Shown here piece by piece: positions 33,999 through 42,569 of a DNA stretch of 64,000 bases. Source of the DNA: CAYFFZ01 sp049976505 (GTDB lineage Archaea > Thermoproteota > Nitrososphaeria > Conexivisphaerales > UBA164); NCBI GenBank assembly GCA_049976505.1, contig JBMFIC010000001.1, positions 104,559 to 168,558 on the forward strand, written 5' to 3'. Both the position numbers and the translations under genes were made by a program. Below the pieces are notes generated by a model, which had not been told where the DNA came from, searched no databases, and was given only the letters and a program-made list of their open reading frames with translations. Each line of letters starts with the position of its first letter. Within the stretch, counting starts at the first letter, position 1.

Positions 33999-35484
33999 CT
34001 TCCTCCACCGAGTTTATCAAAGCTGAAACATCAGGAACCTTCTGATCGCTTAACATCGCGGCGAACTTTGCTATGAGGGGCAGGTACTTTGCGTAAACGT
34101 TTTTCCTCCTCTTCTGTGTCTCCATCTTCATCCTTTTTCCCACGTACTCCGAGTACTTCCTTAGAACCTGCTGCAGCGCAAGCTTGAGCTCCTTCTCGAC
34201 CTCCGGAATATCCGCTATGTATTCCTTTCCCATCGTTTTATAAGGAACCTTAGTTGAGCAAACGTGAGTGAGTATTATCAAAGGCTCGTCATCTCCGACC
34301 CTGTACCTTTTAAGGTCTATGTCCTCAGTAAGTATCTTCCACACTACGTCGCTTTTCTCATCGTAAAGCAGTGGAATCCTGTTTGCGTATCTGTAAAGCT
34401 TTATGCCCTGAGTTCTGTCCGCCACTGCCGCTGCCTCAACTATAAATGGATAACCCTCATATGATGTGGGCTTCCTTGTCACGGCGTACACGAATGGAGG
34501 ATTAAGCTCACTTCTGATGCCCTCCTCAATTAGCTCCTCTCCAAGAGGCGACAAGCAGCTAGAATCTGGCGGAAGGAATTTGTCATATAGTTTGATCGCA
34601 TCGGCCAGCCTTCTTATCTGCTCAAGGTCAACCTTAGAAGGAGGGGCGTCTGGGTCGATGCCGGCCAGCTGCAAAACAGAAAGAGCGGTCTTCCTGCCCA
34701 TTCTCTGGAAGTTTCTCATAAGGACGCCCAGAAGAGTCTTTGACCTCCTTGAGCTCTTTATTACCCTTCTGAGGAGCTCGGCATCAACCCCCTTTGGATG
34801 AGGAAGAACCTCACGGGGAGGATTTGGCATCCTTTCAACGGTCCTTCTGAACGCCAGCACCTCCCCGTTTGGATCCTCGAACACCAGATCAGCGTATGGC
34901 GTGAAGAGCGCTAGCCTCCTGAAGTACTCCTTTATCTTCTGGGAGCTTCTTGCGTAATCCCCCACCAGGTTTATCTTTATGGCCGTGCCTCTCCACTGGG
35001 ACTCGATTCTTTTGTGCTTGAGTATTATGGGTCTGTTCTTCTGAACGTCGATCATCATTTCAAAATAGTGCGCCTCTCCTGATCCTGTAGAGCTCCAAAC
35101 CCTCAGGGGCTTGTTTGTGGTTATCTGGCCATAGAGTATGCTCATCGTCCCACCTAGCCCGAACGTGCCTCTGGTCTGCTTCTGCACGAACTTTGAGCCA
35201 TAAAATACCTTTCCAAGAGCGTTGGGCAGCTTATCAGGGGGCATCCCTATACCGTTGTCTCTAACGTAGAGCTCGAACTCCTTTATGTCGGAAGGCGATG
35301 GGTATGCTTCTTTGAGCCTGACGAGAACCTCAGGAAATATTCCATACGAATCACATGCGTCCAGCGCGTTCTCCACAAGCTCCCTTACCGCCGAGTAGAG
35401 CGCCCTAGATGGATTGCTAAAACCAGCCAGCTCCCTGTGCTGGTAGAAGAACTCGCTAGGAGATATCTCCTTGTAAGTTATCAT
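33985..35484 (-). CDS. top6B: DNA topoisomerase VI subunit B
   Basis: About 499 residues from the ATG at 35484, which overlaps the TGA of the KH gene (ATGA). GHKL ATPase: RELVENALDACD (N-box), DNGIGMPPDKLP (G1 box), TRGTFGLGGTMSILY (G2), then H2TH and transducer with the catalytic switch lysine in VTRKPTSYEG region. ATP-driven partner of subunit A for relaxing and decatenating DNA. An upstream GTG/ATG-type start at 35499 would add only five residues. Confidence 0.95.
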   Translation of the reverse strand: MITYKEISPSEFFYQHRELAGFSNPSRALYSAVRELVENALDACDSYGIFPEVLVRLKEAYPSPSDIKEFELYVRDNGIGMPPDKLPNALGKVFYGSKFVQKQTRGTFGLGGTMSILYGQITTNKPLRVWSSTGSGEAHYFEMMIDVQKNRPIILKHKRIESQWRGTAIKINLVGDYARSSQKIKEYFRRLALFTPYADLVFEDPNGEVLAFRRTVERMPNPPREVLPHPKGVDAELLRRVIKSSRRSKTLLGVLMRNFQRMGRKTALSVLQLAGIDPDAPPSKVDLEQIRRLADAIKLYDKFLPPDSSCLSPLGEELIEEGIRSELNPPFVYAVTRKPTSYEGYPFIVEAAAVADRTQGIKLYRYANRIPLLYDEKSDVVWKILTEDIDLKRYRVGDDEPLIILTHVCSTKVPYKTMGKEYIADIPEVEKELKLALQQVLRKYSEYVGKRMKMETQKRRKNVYAKYLPLIAKFAAMLSDQKVPDVSALINSVEEVGLE

Positions 35485-36035
35485 TCCTCGTTCTCCCACA
35501 GCCTGAGCCTGTCCTTCTTGAGTATGGTCCTTATCCTCTGGAGGCGATTGAAAATTGTTGCGTGCTTTGAGCCCTTGATGAGATCGATCACGGCCTCCGA
35601 GGCCACCCTAACGTCGTCCGGCCTGCCTATTATTGCCACGTGGTCGCCATATATGGAGATCTTGGTATCGGTCAGCTGCTCTATCCTCTTTCTTGCTGAC
35701 CCGTTTGTGCCGATCAGCCTGGATCTTATTCTCAGAAGAGAGTTTCTGGTGTTGGCGTAATCCCTGAGGTTGATCACTACCATGGTATATCCCTCCCGGA
35801 GCAGGTCTGATGCCCTTTCCGGTGAGAAGCCCCTCCCCAGTGCCTCTATGTAGAGCGCCGCGGTAAGGGGATCCGAGTTCACATCGCTTGCGGTTATTTT
35901 TACTTCGTTGTTCCTGCTGTCAATGTCAAGCTTGACGTTAAAAGTCGATTCGATGAACCGCTTCTGCTCCCCATTTTTTCCAATTATTACCCCAAGCCTG
36001 TCCTTGTTAATCTTTAACACTTTGATAAACTCCAT
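35481..36035 (-). CDS. KH-domain RNA-binding protein (Pno1/Dim2-like)
   Basis: About 184 residues from the ATG at 36035. Two KH domains: the first has GVIIGKNGEQKRFIE (GxxG loop), the second RSRLIGTNGSARKRIEQLT. Archaeal Pno1/Dim2 homologues bind the 3' end of 16S rRNA during small-subunit maturation. A longer frame from 36113 adds 26 residues that lie beyond the conserved start. It heads the topoisomerase VI operon, and the AK6-like gene at its end also belongs to ribosome maturation. Confidence 0.85.
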   Translation of the reverse strand: MEFIKVLKINKDRLGVIIGKNGEQKRFIESTFNVKLDIDSRNNEVKITASDVNSDPLTAALYIEALGRGFSPERASDLLREGYTMVVINLRDYANTRNSLLRIRSRLIGTNGSARKRIEQLTDTKISIYGDHVAIIGRPDDVRVASEAVIDLIKGSKHATIFNRLQRIRTILKKDRLRLWENEE

Positions 36036-36161
36036 GTTAGCAGTTTTATAATCGCTGTGACGATTTAAAAGTTTTCTTAGCAAATCAGTTTCATGATTTT
36101 TCAAACATACCAAAGCATTCTTAGGAAAGATTTTTTACACACGAAGGCTTTTATTTTACAA

Positions 36162-37463
36162 ATGAGCAGTAGGAACTGGAAGGCACAGGTAGCTCAATAC
36201 ATTGAAGAGCTCTCAGATTACTACGGCCTTCAGAGATCAGCTCTAAACGAAAAAGATTGCATGGGGTTAAAGCTGAGGAAGGAAGACGCTGAGGTTCTGC
36301 TGATCCTGTCCGGTTCATGCGGTGAGCAGCAGGGGGAAAGGGTTGAGGTGGTCTGGGACATACAGCCTTTTACCCTCGATGGAGAACGCGTAAAGGTTGA
36401 CGTATCAGGAGTTGAGCTATTCTTGAGAGGAAGGTTTGGAATTGGAGCGGACAAGCCCATGTATCAGAAGAGCTACAGGGACTTTCTGAAAACCGATGGC
36501 GACCTTGCATCAATGAGAGACATGACAGAGAACGTTCTGGGCCCGCTTGAGAACCAGTTCGAGAACCTGCTCGTAAGAGCCTACGCAGTGGGAAGGATGC
36601 TGGTTAAAAGGACATCAATAGCCTCGGAGTCGTCATACGTCAGAGAGAGGTTAATAAAGGTGGCGCAGGACCTCGGCCTTCTTCAGCTTACGGAGGTTGT
36701 GCCATCGGGTCAGTACAATTTTTACGTGTATGCCCTCACTCCAGTTGGAGTGACCATAGCACAGAAGCTGGCAGAGGAAACCTTCACTGCCAAGCAGTCG
36801 ATAGTAGGGATTTGGCTTGACAGACATGACCCTGCTACAGCATACCTTACGGCCTTCGCTGTTGCTTATTCAAGCATATACTCAAGTTATCCTAACTGCT
36901 GTCTCCTCAGGCGTGATCCAACAAGGGTTGACCACATACCTTGCGTGATAAAGGGAAGGGGCGCATGTGAAAAGCTGCTTGAGTCAAAGCTCCCGCCTTC
37001 CTTAGCGCTCTTTGCTGATACGCTGCTCTACAGCGATGCTATGTCAGAAATGCTTTATAACGTAATGTACGAGCTGACTGCAAGCTATCTAGCAAGCATA
37101 CTTAAGACGGAGCTTGGAGGGAGAGATCAGGAAGTTTACTGTATAGTTCCAGACCTTACGCGGGCTATTCTTGACTCAACGAGGGATGAATTCATCAAGA
37201 GGTTTCAGCAGGAACAGTCCGTAAAGGAGCTTGCCTCCGTTGCGGCAGCAGTGCTCGCTGTCAAGGATGGATACACCCAGGAAAGCATCAAGTATGTAAC
37301 CCATGCCTATGGGCTGAATGAGAAGGAGCTTCAGTCCGTCGTCAACGAAATGATCGCAAGTGGCATTCTTAAGGAAAATTACGCCATTCAGGACGAAGAG
37401 AAGCTAAAGGGATACATAAAGGCGCATGCCGAGGAAGCAGCGTCAGCGGTTGGACTGTATTAG
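36162..37463 (+). CDS. large conserved protein of unknown function
   Basis: About 433 residues from the ATG at 36162 (MSSRNWKAQ). No membrane helices. Alpha-helical with an N-terminal region containing beta strands, a central LTPVGVTIAQKLAEET that resembles the end of a winged-helix module, a cysteine pair (NCCLL) and a C-terminal helical pair ending in a second winged-helix-like piece (ELQSVVNEMIASGILKENY). I do not recognise a family. It could be a DNA- or RNA-binding factor by its two wing-like segments, but this is inference. A frame 23 codons longer exists upstream without support. Confidence 0.55.
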   Translation: MSSRNWKAQVAQYIEELSDYYGLQRSALNEKDCMGLKLRKEDAEVLLILSGSCGEQQGERVEVVWDIQPFTLDGERVKVDVSGVELFLRGRFGIGADKPMYQKSYRDFLKTDGDLASMRDMTENVLGPLENQFENLLVRAYAVGRMLVKRTSIASESSYVRERLIKVAQDLGLLQLTEVVPSGQYNFYVYALTPVGVTIAQKLAEETFTAKQSIVGIWLDRHDPATAYLTAFAVAYSSIYSSYPNCCLLRRDPTRVDHIPCVIKGRGACEKLLESKLPPSLALFADTLLYSDAMSEMLYNVMYELTASYLASILKTELGGRDQEVYCIVPDLTRAILDSTRDEFIKRFQQEQSVKELASVAAAVLAVKDGYTQESIKYVTHAYGLNEKELQSVVNEMIASGILKENYAIQDEEKLKGYIKAHAEEAASAVGLY

Positions 37464-38087
37464 TGGAACGAGCTCTGTAAGACTTTTGACCCTTAGGTCG
37501 GGCTCAACCTCCTTCGTTATGCTATATTCATCTCTCTCCACCAGAACTGAGTAGATTTCTGCCTTCCTCAGAGCAATTATGTCGTACTCCCTGTCCCCAA
37601 CCCCTATTGCTGAGGATTTTTCCGCTCCCGCCTTTTCAAGCGCTTTCAGAAAGACATCCGGCTCAGGCTTTGGCCTTGCTACCTCCTCCGCGCTAACCCA
37701 GCAGCACAGGTACTTGTCCAGACTCGTGTGGACTACTATTTCATTCAGGAGATCGTTTCCCATGCTTGTAGCCAGAGCCATCTTTATGCCCAGCCTTTTT
37801 GCCTCCTCAAGGAGAAACCTGGCGTCGTCAAATACGACCACTTTATCTATGTTCTTAATGTAGTAATTCTTGCGGATCTCCTTCAGCATTCGGACTAGCT
37901 CGTCCGATGGATCCTTTATGAACTGGCTAACTATCGTCTTCGGCGCAAGGCCAACGTACTTCCTCAGGTCCTCAGGCCTCACCTTTATTCCCACCTCCGA
38001 AAGCGCCATCGACCAGGATATCATCAGGACCGGCGCGCTGTCGATCAGCGTTCCATCGAGGTCAAAGAGTATAGCTGAAATTTTCAT
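37443..38087 (-). CDS. HAD-family phosphatase (phosphoglycolate phosphatase-like)
   Basis: 214 residues. Motif I LFDLDGTLIDSA (7-18) carries the nucleophile and acid aspartates, motif II LATSMG (Thr/Ser, about 110-115), motif III lysine near KPEPD, and motif IV VGDREYDI (about 163-170). Helical cap of type I subclass. Substrate may be phosphoglycolate or another small phosphate. Overlaps the end of the large unknown gene by 21 nt; a TATA element sits at 38108-38121, before the start. Confidence 0.85.
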   Translation of the reverse strand: MKISAILFDLDGTLIDSAPVLMISWSMALSEVGIKVRPEDLRKYVGLAPKTIVSQFIKDPSDELVRMLKEIRKNYYIKNIDKVVVFDDARFLLEEAKRLGIKMALATSMGNDLLNEIVVHTSLDKYLCCWVSAEEVARPKPEPDVFLKALEKAGAEKSSAIGVGDREYDIIALRKAEIYSVLVERDEYSITKEVEPDLRVKSLTELVPLIQSNR

Positions 38088-38138
38088 CGTTAAGGCATTA
38101 AAGTTTTCATATTTAAATTTACTTAAACAATTATTGAA

Positions 38139-38147
38139 ATAAAAATG
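38139..38147 (-). terminator. T-rich stretch after tRNA-Lys
   Basis: Directly after the tRNA 3' end the minus strand reads ATTTTTATT, a T-rich run typical of archaeal termination; it lies 4 nt beyond the acceptor stem. Confidence 0.4.
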
Positions 38148-38150
38148 TAC

Positions 38151-38223
38151 GGGCCTGGAGGGATTCGAACCCTCGACCTACTGGTTAAGAGCCAGCCGCT
38201 CTGCCTGGCTGAGCTACAGGCCC
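38151..38223 (-). tRNA. tRNA-Lys (anticodon CTT)
   Basis: 73 nt, no intron and no encoded CCA. Acceptor stem GGGCCTG/CAGGCCC; anticodon stem GCTGG/CCAGT (one G-T pair) with loop CTCTTAA, anticodon CTT; T-arm GAGGG-TTCGAAT-CCCTC. All arms fold. A TATA box lies 22-30 nt upstream. Confidence 0.95.
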
Positions 38224-38244
38224 ATTTTTGTATCAAACCACGGT

Positions 38245-38253
38245 TTTTATAAG
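38245..38253 (-). promoter_or_regulatory. TATA box for tRNA-Lys
   Basis: CTTATAAAA on the minus strand, 22-30 nt before the tRNA 5' end (38223), the expected distance for an archaeal promoter. Confidence 0.6.
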
Positions 38254-38323
38254 CTTTACCCAAAAAGAAAAGCCAGCTGAGCTATAATGCAATAGCAAAC
38301 TGGATTTGGTGAAAAAGATGAAC

Positions 38324-39244
38324 CTATGTCTGGGGGAGCTGAATATTAAAGAGCTTTAACATGAGGGCCTTCTGAACGTGCAGCCTGTTCTCGGCCTGAT
38401 CAAACACTATCGATTTTGGCCCATAGATCACCTCTCTGGTGGTCTCCTCGCCATAGTGGGCTGGAAGACAGTGCATGAATACAGAATGGTTAGGGCTCTT
38501 TGCCAGAAGCTCATCGTTTACCTGATACTTCGGAAGGAAGGTTCTGAGCCTTTCCTCCTTCTCCTTCTCCTGTCCCATGCTTGTAAATACATCAGTATAG
38601 ATCACGTCAGCGTCGGAGACGGCCTCTACGGGGTCCTCAACGACCCTGACCGTGCCCTTCTTTATCTCCTCGGCCAGCTCTGTTATCGCCTTCCTTGGCT
38701 GGTACTTTGAAGGCGAAGCAACTGTTATTTTAGCTCCAAGTATGGCTGCTCCCAGAATAAGCGAGGTTGCGACGTTGTTGGAGCCATCCCCTATGAACGC
38801 GACCTTTATTCCCTCAACCTTGCCGAACTTCTCCTTGATCGTGTAATAATCCGAGAGGATCTGGGCTGGATGCTCGAGGTCCGAGAGCGCGTTGATAACA
38901 GGCTTGTTGAAGCTCATTGCCAGCTTAACAAGGTCCTCGTGCCTATAGACTCTTGCTATTATCATGTCAACGTATCTTTCAAGGGTGTGTCCCGTGTCCT
39001 CAATGGACTCGCCTCTGGAAAGCTGGGACGTTGACGCATCCATGTAGATGGCCCTGCCCCCCATCTGGTTTATTCCAACCTCGAAGCTGACCCTTGTTCT
39101 TGTTGAGGGCTTTTCAAACAGAAGCAGTATGTTCTTGTTCCTTAGGAGGTCGTTGAAGGGGCTTTTCTTGAGCCTGTCCGTCATGGCCCATATTTCGTAA
39201 ATTTCCTCCCTTGACAGATCAGTTATCGAAAGGAAATCCTTCAT
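38324..39244 (-). CDS. argF: ornithine carbamoyltransferase
   Basis: 306 residues. Carbamoyl-phosphate motif STRTRVSFEVG (about 47-57), HPAQILSDY (about 125-133), ornithine-side DVIYTDVFTSMG (about 213-224) and HCLPAHYGEE (about 258-267). It makes citrulline in arginine synthesis. Family length is normal. No other arginine genes are adjacent. The promoter region upstream (39245-39396) is divergent with the SAM hydrolase gene; the minus strand has AAGTTTTTTAATTCG near 39264-39278. Confidence 0.95.
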   Translation of the reverse strand: MKDFLSITDLSREEIYEIWAMTDRLKKSPFNDLLRNKNILLLFEKPSTRTRVSFEVGINQMGGRAIYMDASTSQLSRGESIEDTGHTLERYVDMIIARVYRHEDLVKLAMSFNKPVINALSDLEHPAQILSDYYTIKEKFGKVEGIKVAFIGDGSNNVATSLILGAAILGAKITVASPSKYQPRKAITELAEEIKKGTVRVVEDPVEAVSDADVIYTDVFTSMGQEKEKEERLRTFLPKYQVNDELLAKSPNHSVFMHCLPAHYGEETTREVIYGPKSIVFDQAENRLHVQKALMLKLFNIQLPQT

Positions 39245-39362
39245 TTATCTAGTTTTTCAATCTCGAATTAAAAAACTTAACGGCCAGAGGCTCACGTCAG
39301 GGCGCGATAAGATGAAATTTTGATGATCGGAAATGTGATAACCCGTTCAGAGAGATGATTAA

Positions 39363-39372
39363 GATTTAATAG
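39363..39372 (+). promoter_or_regulatory. TATA box for SAM hydrolase
   Basis: GATTTAATAG lies 25-34 nt before the ATG at 39397, consistent with a leaderless transcript. Confidence 0.5.
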
Positions 39373-39396
39373 CGCTGTGGATCAAAGCTAAATACA

Positions 39397-40164
39397 ATGC
39401 AGAACAGGCTGATAGCCGTCCTGACAGACTTTGGCGTGGAGGAGCACTACAATGGAGTAATGAAGGGCGTCATCTATGGAATTAACCCAGAGGCAAGGAT
39501 AGTCGACCTTGTGAGCTCGGCGAAAAGCTTTTCGGTTCTTGATGCTGCCTTTCAGCTGTGGGCGTCATACAAATATTTCCCTGAAGAGACGGTATTTCTC
39601 GTGGTTGTAGACCCGGGGGTTGGAACTCAAAGGCAGCCCATAGCGATAAAAACCAGCAAATATTTCTTTGTGGGTCCGGACAACGGCGTTCTTTATCCTG
39701 CGGCTTATTCGGACGGCATTGAAAGCGCTGTCAGGATCGAATCAAAGGACGTTATACTGCCCGGAAGGACTGGAACCTTTGATGGGAGGGACGTCTTCGC
39801 TCCTGCAGCCGCATATTTATCGAAAGGGTATGAAATCGACAGGCTTGGCCCAAGAACCGAGATGAACGTTAAGTACGCTTTTCCGGAGCCAAGTTTTGCC
39901 GAGAACTTGATAGAGGCGATCGTTCTGCACGTTGACAGGTTCGGCGATGTGGTGCTCAACATACCCAGCAGCTACAGAATCAGGTCGGACAGGCTGAGAA
40001 TAAAGAACAGGATGATCGCCATCTCCAGAAGCTTTGAGGAATGCCCAGATATATGCATGATCCCAGGAAGCTCGGGATTCTACGAGCTTGCAAAGTACAT
40101 GAAGAGCGCCGCGGAGGAGCTGGGGCTGAGGCCAGGTGATAACGTGCTAATTGAGCTCGGATAA
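39397..40164 (+). CDS. S-adenosylmethionine hydrolase (DUF62, adenosine-forming)
   Basis: 255 residues. The SAM hydroxide adenosyltransferase family, related to fluorinase/chlorinase: LTDFGVEEHYNGVMKG (8-23) with the catalytic Asp, VVDPGVGTQR (about 69-78), VGPDNGVL (about 90-97) and the DGRDVFAPAAA (about 127-137) conserved Arg-Asp-His-type region, where the His position reads Val/Phe. It hydrolyses SAM to adenosine and methionine. It overlaps by 14 nt the methyltransferase gene, which would use SAM. Confidence 0.85.
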   Translation: MQNRLIAVLTDFGVEEHYNGVMKGVIYGINPEARIVDLVSSAKSFSVLDAAFQLWASYKYFPEETVFLVVVDPGVGTQRQPIAIKTSKYFFVGPDNGVLYPAAYSDGIESAVRIESKDVILPGRTGTFDGRDVFAPAAAYLSKGYEIDRLGPRTEMNVKYAFPEPSFAENLIEAIVLHVDRFGDVVLNIPSSYRIRSDRLRIKNRMIAISRSFEECPDICMIPGSSGFYELAKYMKSAAEELGLRPGDNVLIELG

Positions 40165-40855
40165 GCAGATAAAGCCCGAGATTTCAATAAGTAGGATGTT
40201 TGAGGAGGTTACTGGACTTTACGACTTTTTTAACGATCTTTTCAGCTTATTTCTCGTGAGACACTGGAGAAGAACTGTTTCAAGGCTCTTCATCAGGAAG
40301 AGCTCAAGGGTCCTTGACCTTGGAATAGGCACAGGCTACTTGTCACAGAACGTTCATGAAGATGCCGGATCCATGACCGTTGGTCTGGATATAACAAGGT
40401 CCATGATCCTCAAGCGAAGGGACGCAATCATGAGCTTCAGCGACCCTGTTATAGGAACCGCGGCTCAGATGCCTTTCAGGGACGGCTCATTCGACTTTAT
40501 AGTCTCATCGTTCACGATAAGGAGCCTGAAGCTAGCGGGCCTCGACTCGGTTCTCTCCGAGTGCAGGCGCGTGCTGAAGAGCTCGGGGGAAGCTGTATTT
40601 TTGGACACCGCGAGGCCTCGTGGAACCTTATCGCTGGCCTTCTTCAAGGTCTACTTCAAGATAATCAAGGCGCTTGGGGCTCTTTACAGAAAGAGCGGAT
40701 ACTCCTGGCTGACGAGAAGCATAATGGATCTCGATCCTGATTATGTCAGGATGAAGATTTACGAGCACTTCAGCAACGTTTCAGAGTACGCTCTGACTGG
40801 ATCGATTGCCTATACATGGAGATCCTACAAAAGCGCTCAGGCAAAGAGTGAGTAG
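40151..40855 (+). CDS. UbiE/MenG-like SAM-dependent methyltransferase
   Basis: 234 residues, TTG start inside the SAM hydrolase gene. Motif I LDLGIGTGYLS (about 55-65), motif post-I GLDITRSM, motif II region MPFRDGSFDFIVSSFTIRSL (about 107-126). N-terminal MFEEVTGLYDFFNDLFS is typical of UbiE/COQ5 proteins that methylate quinone rings. In archaea this may be menaquinone- or caldariellaquinone-type synthesis, which is not certain. Convergent with the secretion-like cluster, with a 19-nt overlap. Confidence 0.75.
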   Translation: MSSDKQIKPEISISRMFEEVTGLYDFFNDLFSLFLVRHWRRTVSRLFIRKSSRVLDLGIGTGYLSQNVHEDAGSMTVGLDITRSMILKRRDAIMSFSDPVIGTAAQMPFRDGSFDFIVSSFTIRSLKLAGLDSVLSECRRVLKSSGEAVFLDTARPRGTLSLAFFKVYFKIIKALGALYRKSGYSWLTRSIMDLDPDYVRMKIYEHFSNVSEYALTGSIAYTWRSYKSAQAKSE

Positions 40856-41649
40856 GCGATCAGCCCGAGCACTATCATTATCGCTGAGTGCAGCAGGCCG
40901 CTAGACATCCTTCCGGTCATGAGCTTGCCTGTAATCAAACCTGAAAATAGGCCCTCCACCACCAGGAACTGAAGAATCAGGGCCTTGAGGAGCGTGGAGT
41001 CCAGAGAGCTGCTAAAAGGAGATGCAAAGGACGCGGTCACCATCCTGTACACGAAGAACTTGAGAATAAAGATGCTTATGATCAGAAGGATAAAGTACGA
41101 GATGTAGATTATGCTGCCGTAATTTCTCATGATGCTTCTCTTTTCGTTCTCTATGCTGTAGAGGTCCCCAAGATGTTCCCTGACCGATTCAAGGACTCCG
41201 CCAACATTCCCTCCATAAACTATCAGCCTGTGAATAACCGAGAAGGCCTCCTTGGAAATAAGGGTTGGCATCGAGAGCGCCGTTCGCTGTAGAGCGTCAT
41301 CAGGATTTACTCCAAGCTTCAGCATCAGCTCCAGCTTCTGAAGCCTCTTTTTCAGTGGCCTCTTCCTTTCGTTTATTGGAAGCGTTACCGCGAACAGAAG
41401 GTTCTTGCCTGATTTGACGTAACTTTCAACCTGAGATAGATAGTCCAGGAGATCCTTGTCCAGTATTGAGTTCTCCCTGTCCTCAAGATAGACAAGCGCT
41501 CCATATGGAGCTACTCCAACTGCAAGCGCTATGCCTAGGTATACGCCGAAGAAGTAGCTTACCGGCGGAACTTTCCTTACGAAAATCAATGAAGCCACTA
41601 CGACCGCTGCCAGAGCTCCACCTATCTGGGTTAAGGTTTTGTAGTTCAC
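40837..41649 (-). CDS. type II secretion F-domain protein (TadC-like)
   Basis: 270 residues. Hydrophobic helices at about 10-27 and 31-52 (N-terminal pair), a cytoplasmic helical domain (about 55-170) with NPDDALQRTA and GGNVGGVLESVREHL, and C-terminal helices (about 178-198, 219-269). This matches half of an archaeal FlaJ/TadC platform protein. It overlaps the other half (41646) by 4 nt (ATGA). The pair would form the membrane platform of a type IV pilus-like machine. No assembly ATPase or prepilin is seen nearby. Confidence 0.75.
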   Translation of the reverse strand: MNYKTLTQIGGALAAVVVASLIFVRKVPPVSYFFGVYLGIALAVGVAPYGALVYLEDRENSILDKDLLDYLSQVESYVKSGKNLLFAVTLPINERKRPLKKRLQKLELMLKLGVNPDDALQRTALSMPTLISKEAFSVIHRLIVYGGNVGGVLESVREHLGDLYSIENEKRSIMRNYGSIIYISYFILLIISIFILKFFVYRMVTASFASPFSSSLDSTLLKALILQFLVVEGLFSGLITGKLMTGRMSSGLLHSAIMIVLGLIAYSLFA

Positions 41650-42512
41650 CTAGGCCTCACCGCCTCAACCAGAAGCAGAAAAACGATTCCTAGCAGGGGG
41701 ATCATGCCGTAAATTATGACCAAGAAGAAAAGGAGGTAGGTTGCGCTGTATCTAACCATGGTGAACAGCAGTATCATTATGATCATTATTGCGGGGAAAA
41801 CTACAAAGACGGTGGTGAATGCTTCCGAGATTACGTTAAGCCTTTCTATGAGATATCTCAGGTTTATCTTCTTGTCGATCATTACCTTTCTTGAGTACTC
41901 CGAAAGAAAGCTCCTGATTTCAGATCCAGAGAGTAGAGCCCCTCTGAGTGCCAGCATGAATTCAGCGAACTCCCTGCTCGGAGACCTCTTGAGGGCTTCG
42001 TCTATGGACTGCGCTATGTCCATTCCAAAGACCTTTATGTTTCTGACTATGAAGCTGAGAACCTTTCTCATATACTTGTCCTGCTCAAGCGACATTATGC
42101 TCTCGAAGATCCTCTCCGCCGTCATGCCCGTGTCCGCAAGGGCCGCCATCTCGATTACAATGTACGGAAGCCTCATGCTAAGGCTTGTAGAAACCTCGGA
42201 CTGAAGAAACGTGGGATAGTACCTTATGATGGCGTTGGAAATGAAAAAGGTAAGCACAAACCCCAGGGGCACGTAGTACCAAAGCGCTCTCCTGAAGAGG
42301 AAGAGCACAGCAAGCGCGTCAGCTACGAGCGCAGATGAAATTATTGACGTTATGAACATGATGGCTGAGTATTCATCAGATGTAACGCCCAGCCAGCTCT
42401 TCCTCAGGGCTTCAGTAGGATCGCCAAATATCATGAACAGCCACCTCTTTGGGCCAACCCTCGAGAGCGCGAAGCTGGCCATGGAATCAATTACCGATCC
42501 CAATTCAGACAC
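41646..42512 (-). CDS. type II secretion F-domain protein (TadB-like)
   Basis: 288 residues. Two N-terminal helices (about 47-70 and 75-93), a T2SSF-type cytoplasmic domain with DTGMTAERIFESI and FAEFMLALRGALLSGSEIRSFL, and two C-terminal helices (about 210-240 and 245-285). It is the partner of the downstream TadC-like protein. In archaella and most archaeal pili these two domains are fused in one protein (ArlJ); here they are separate. Confidence 0.75.
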   Translation of the reverse strand: MSELGSVIDSMASFALSRVGPKRWLFMIFGDPTEALRKSWLGVTSDEYSAIMFITSIISSALVADALAVLFLFRRALWYYVPLGFVLTFFISNAIIRYYPTFLQSEVSTSLSMRLPYIVIEMAALADTGMTAERIFESIMSLEQDKYMRKVLSFIVRNIKVFGMDIAQSIDEALKRSPSREFAEFMLALRGALLSGSEIRSFLSEYSRKVMIDKKINLRYLIERLNVISEAFTTVFVVFPAIMIIMILLFTMVRYSATYLLFFLVIIYGMIPLLGIVFLLLVEAVRPR

Positions 42513-42569
42513 CCCTACTATTAATCAGCAATCTGCACGAGCGCATTCGATATGATTGTTGTGTTAATT

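Noticed and set aside
36093..36161. N-terminal extension of the large unknown protein
   Set aside because: The 23 extra codons lie in the promoter-like AT-rich gap that is divergent from the KH gene; no support.
38151..38223. Intron in tRNA-Lys
   Set aside because: The 73-nt sequence folds fully with a 7-nt anticodon loop; there is no insertion.
40837..42512. The platform pair as the archaellum ArlJ
   Set aside because: ArlJ is a single longer protein beside arlI and other arl genes; none of these is here.
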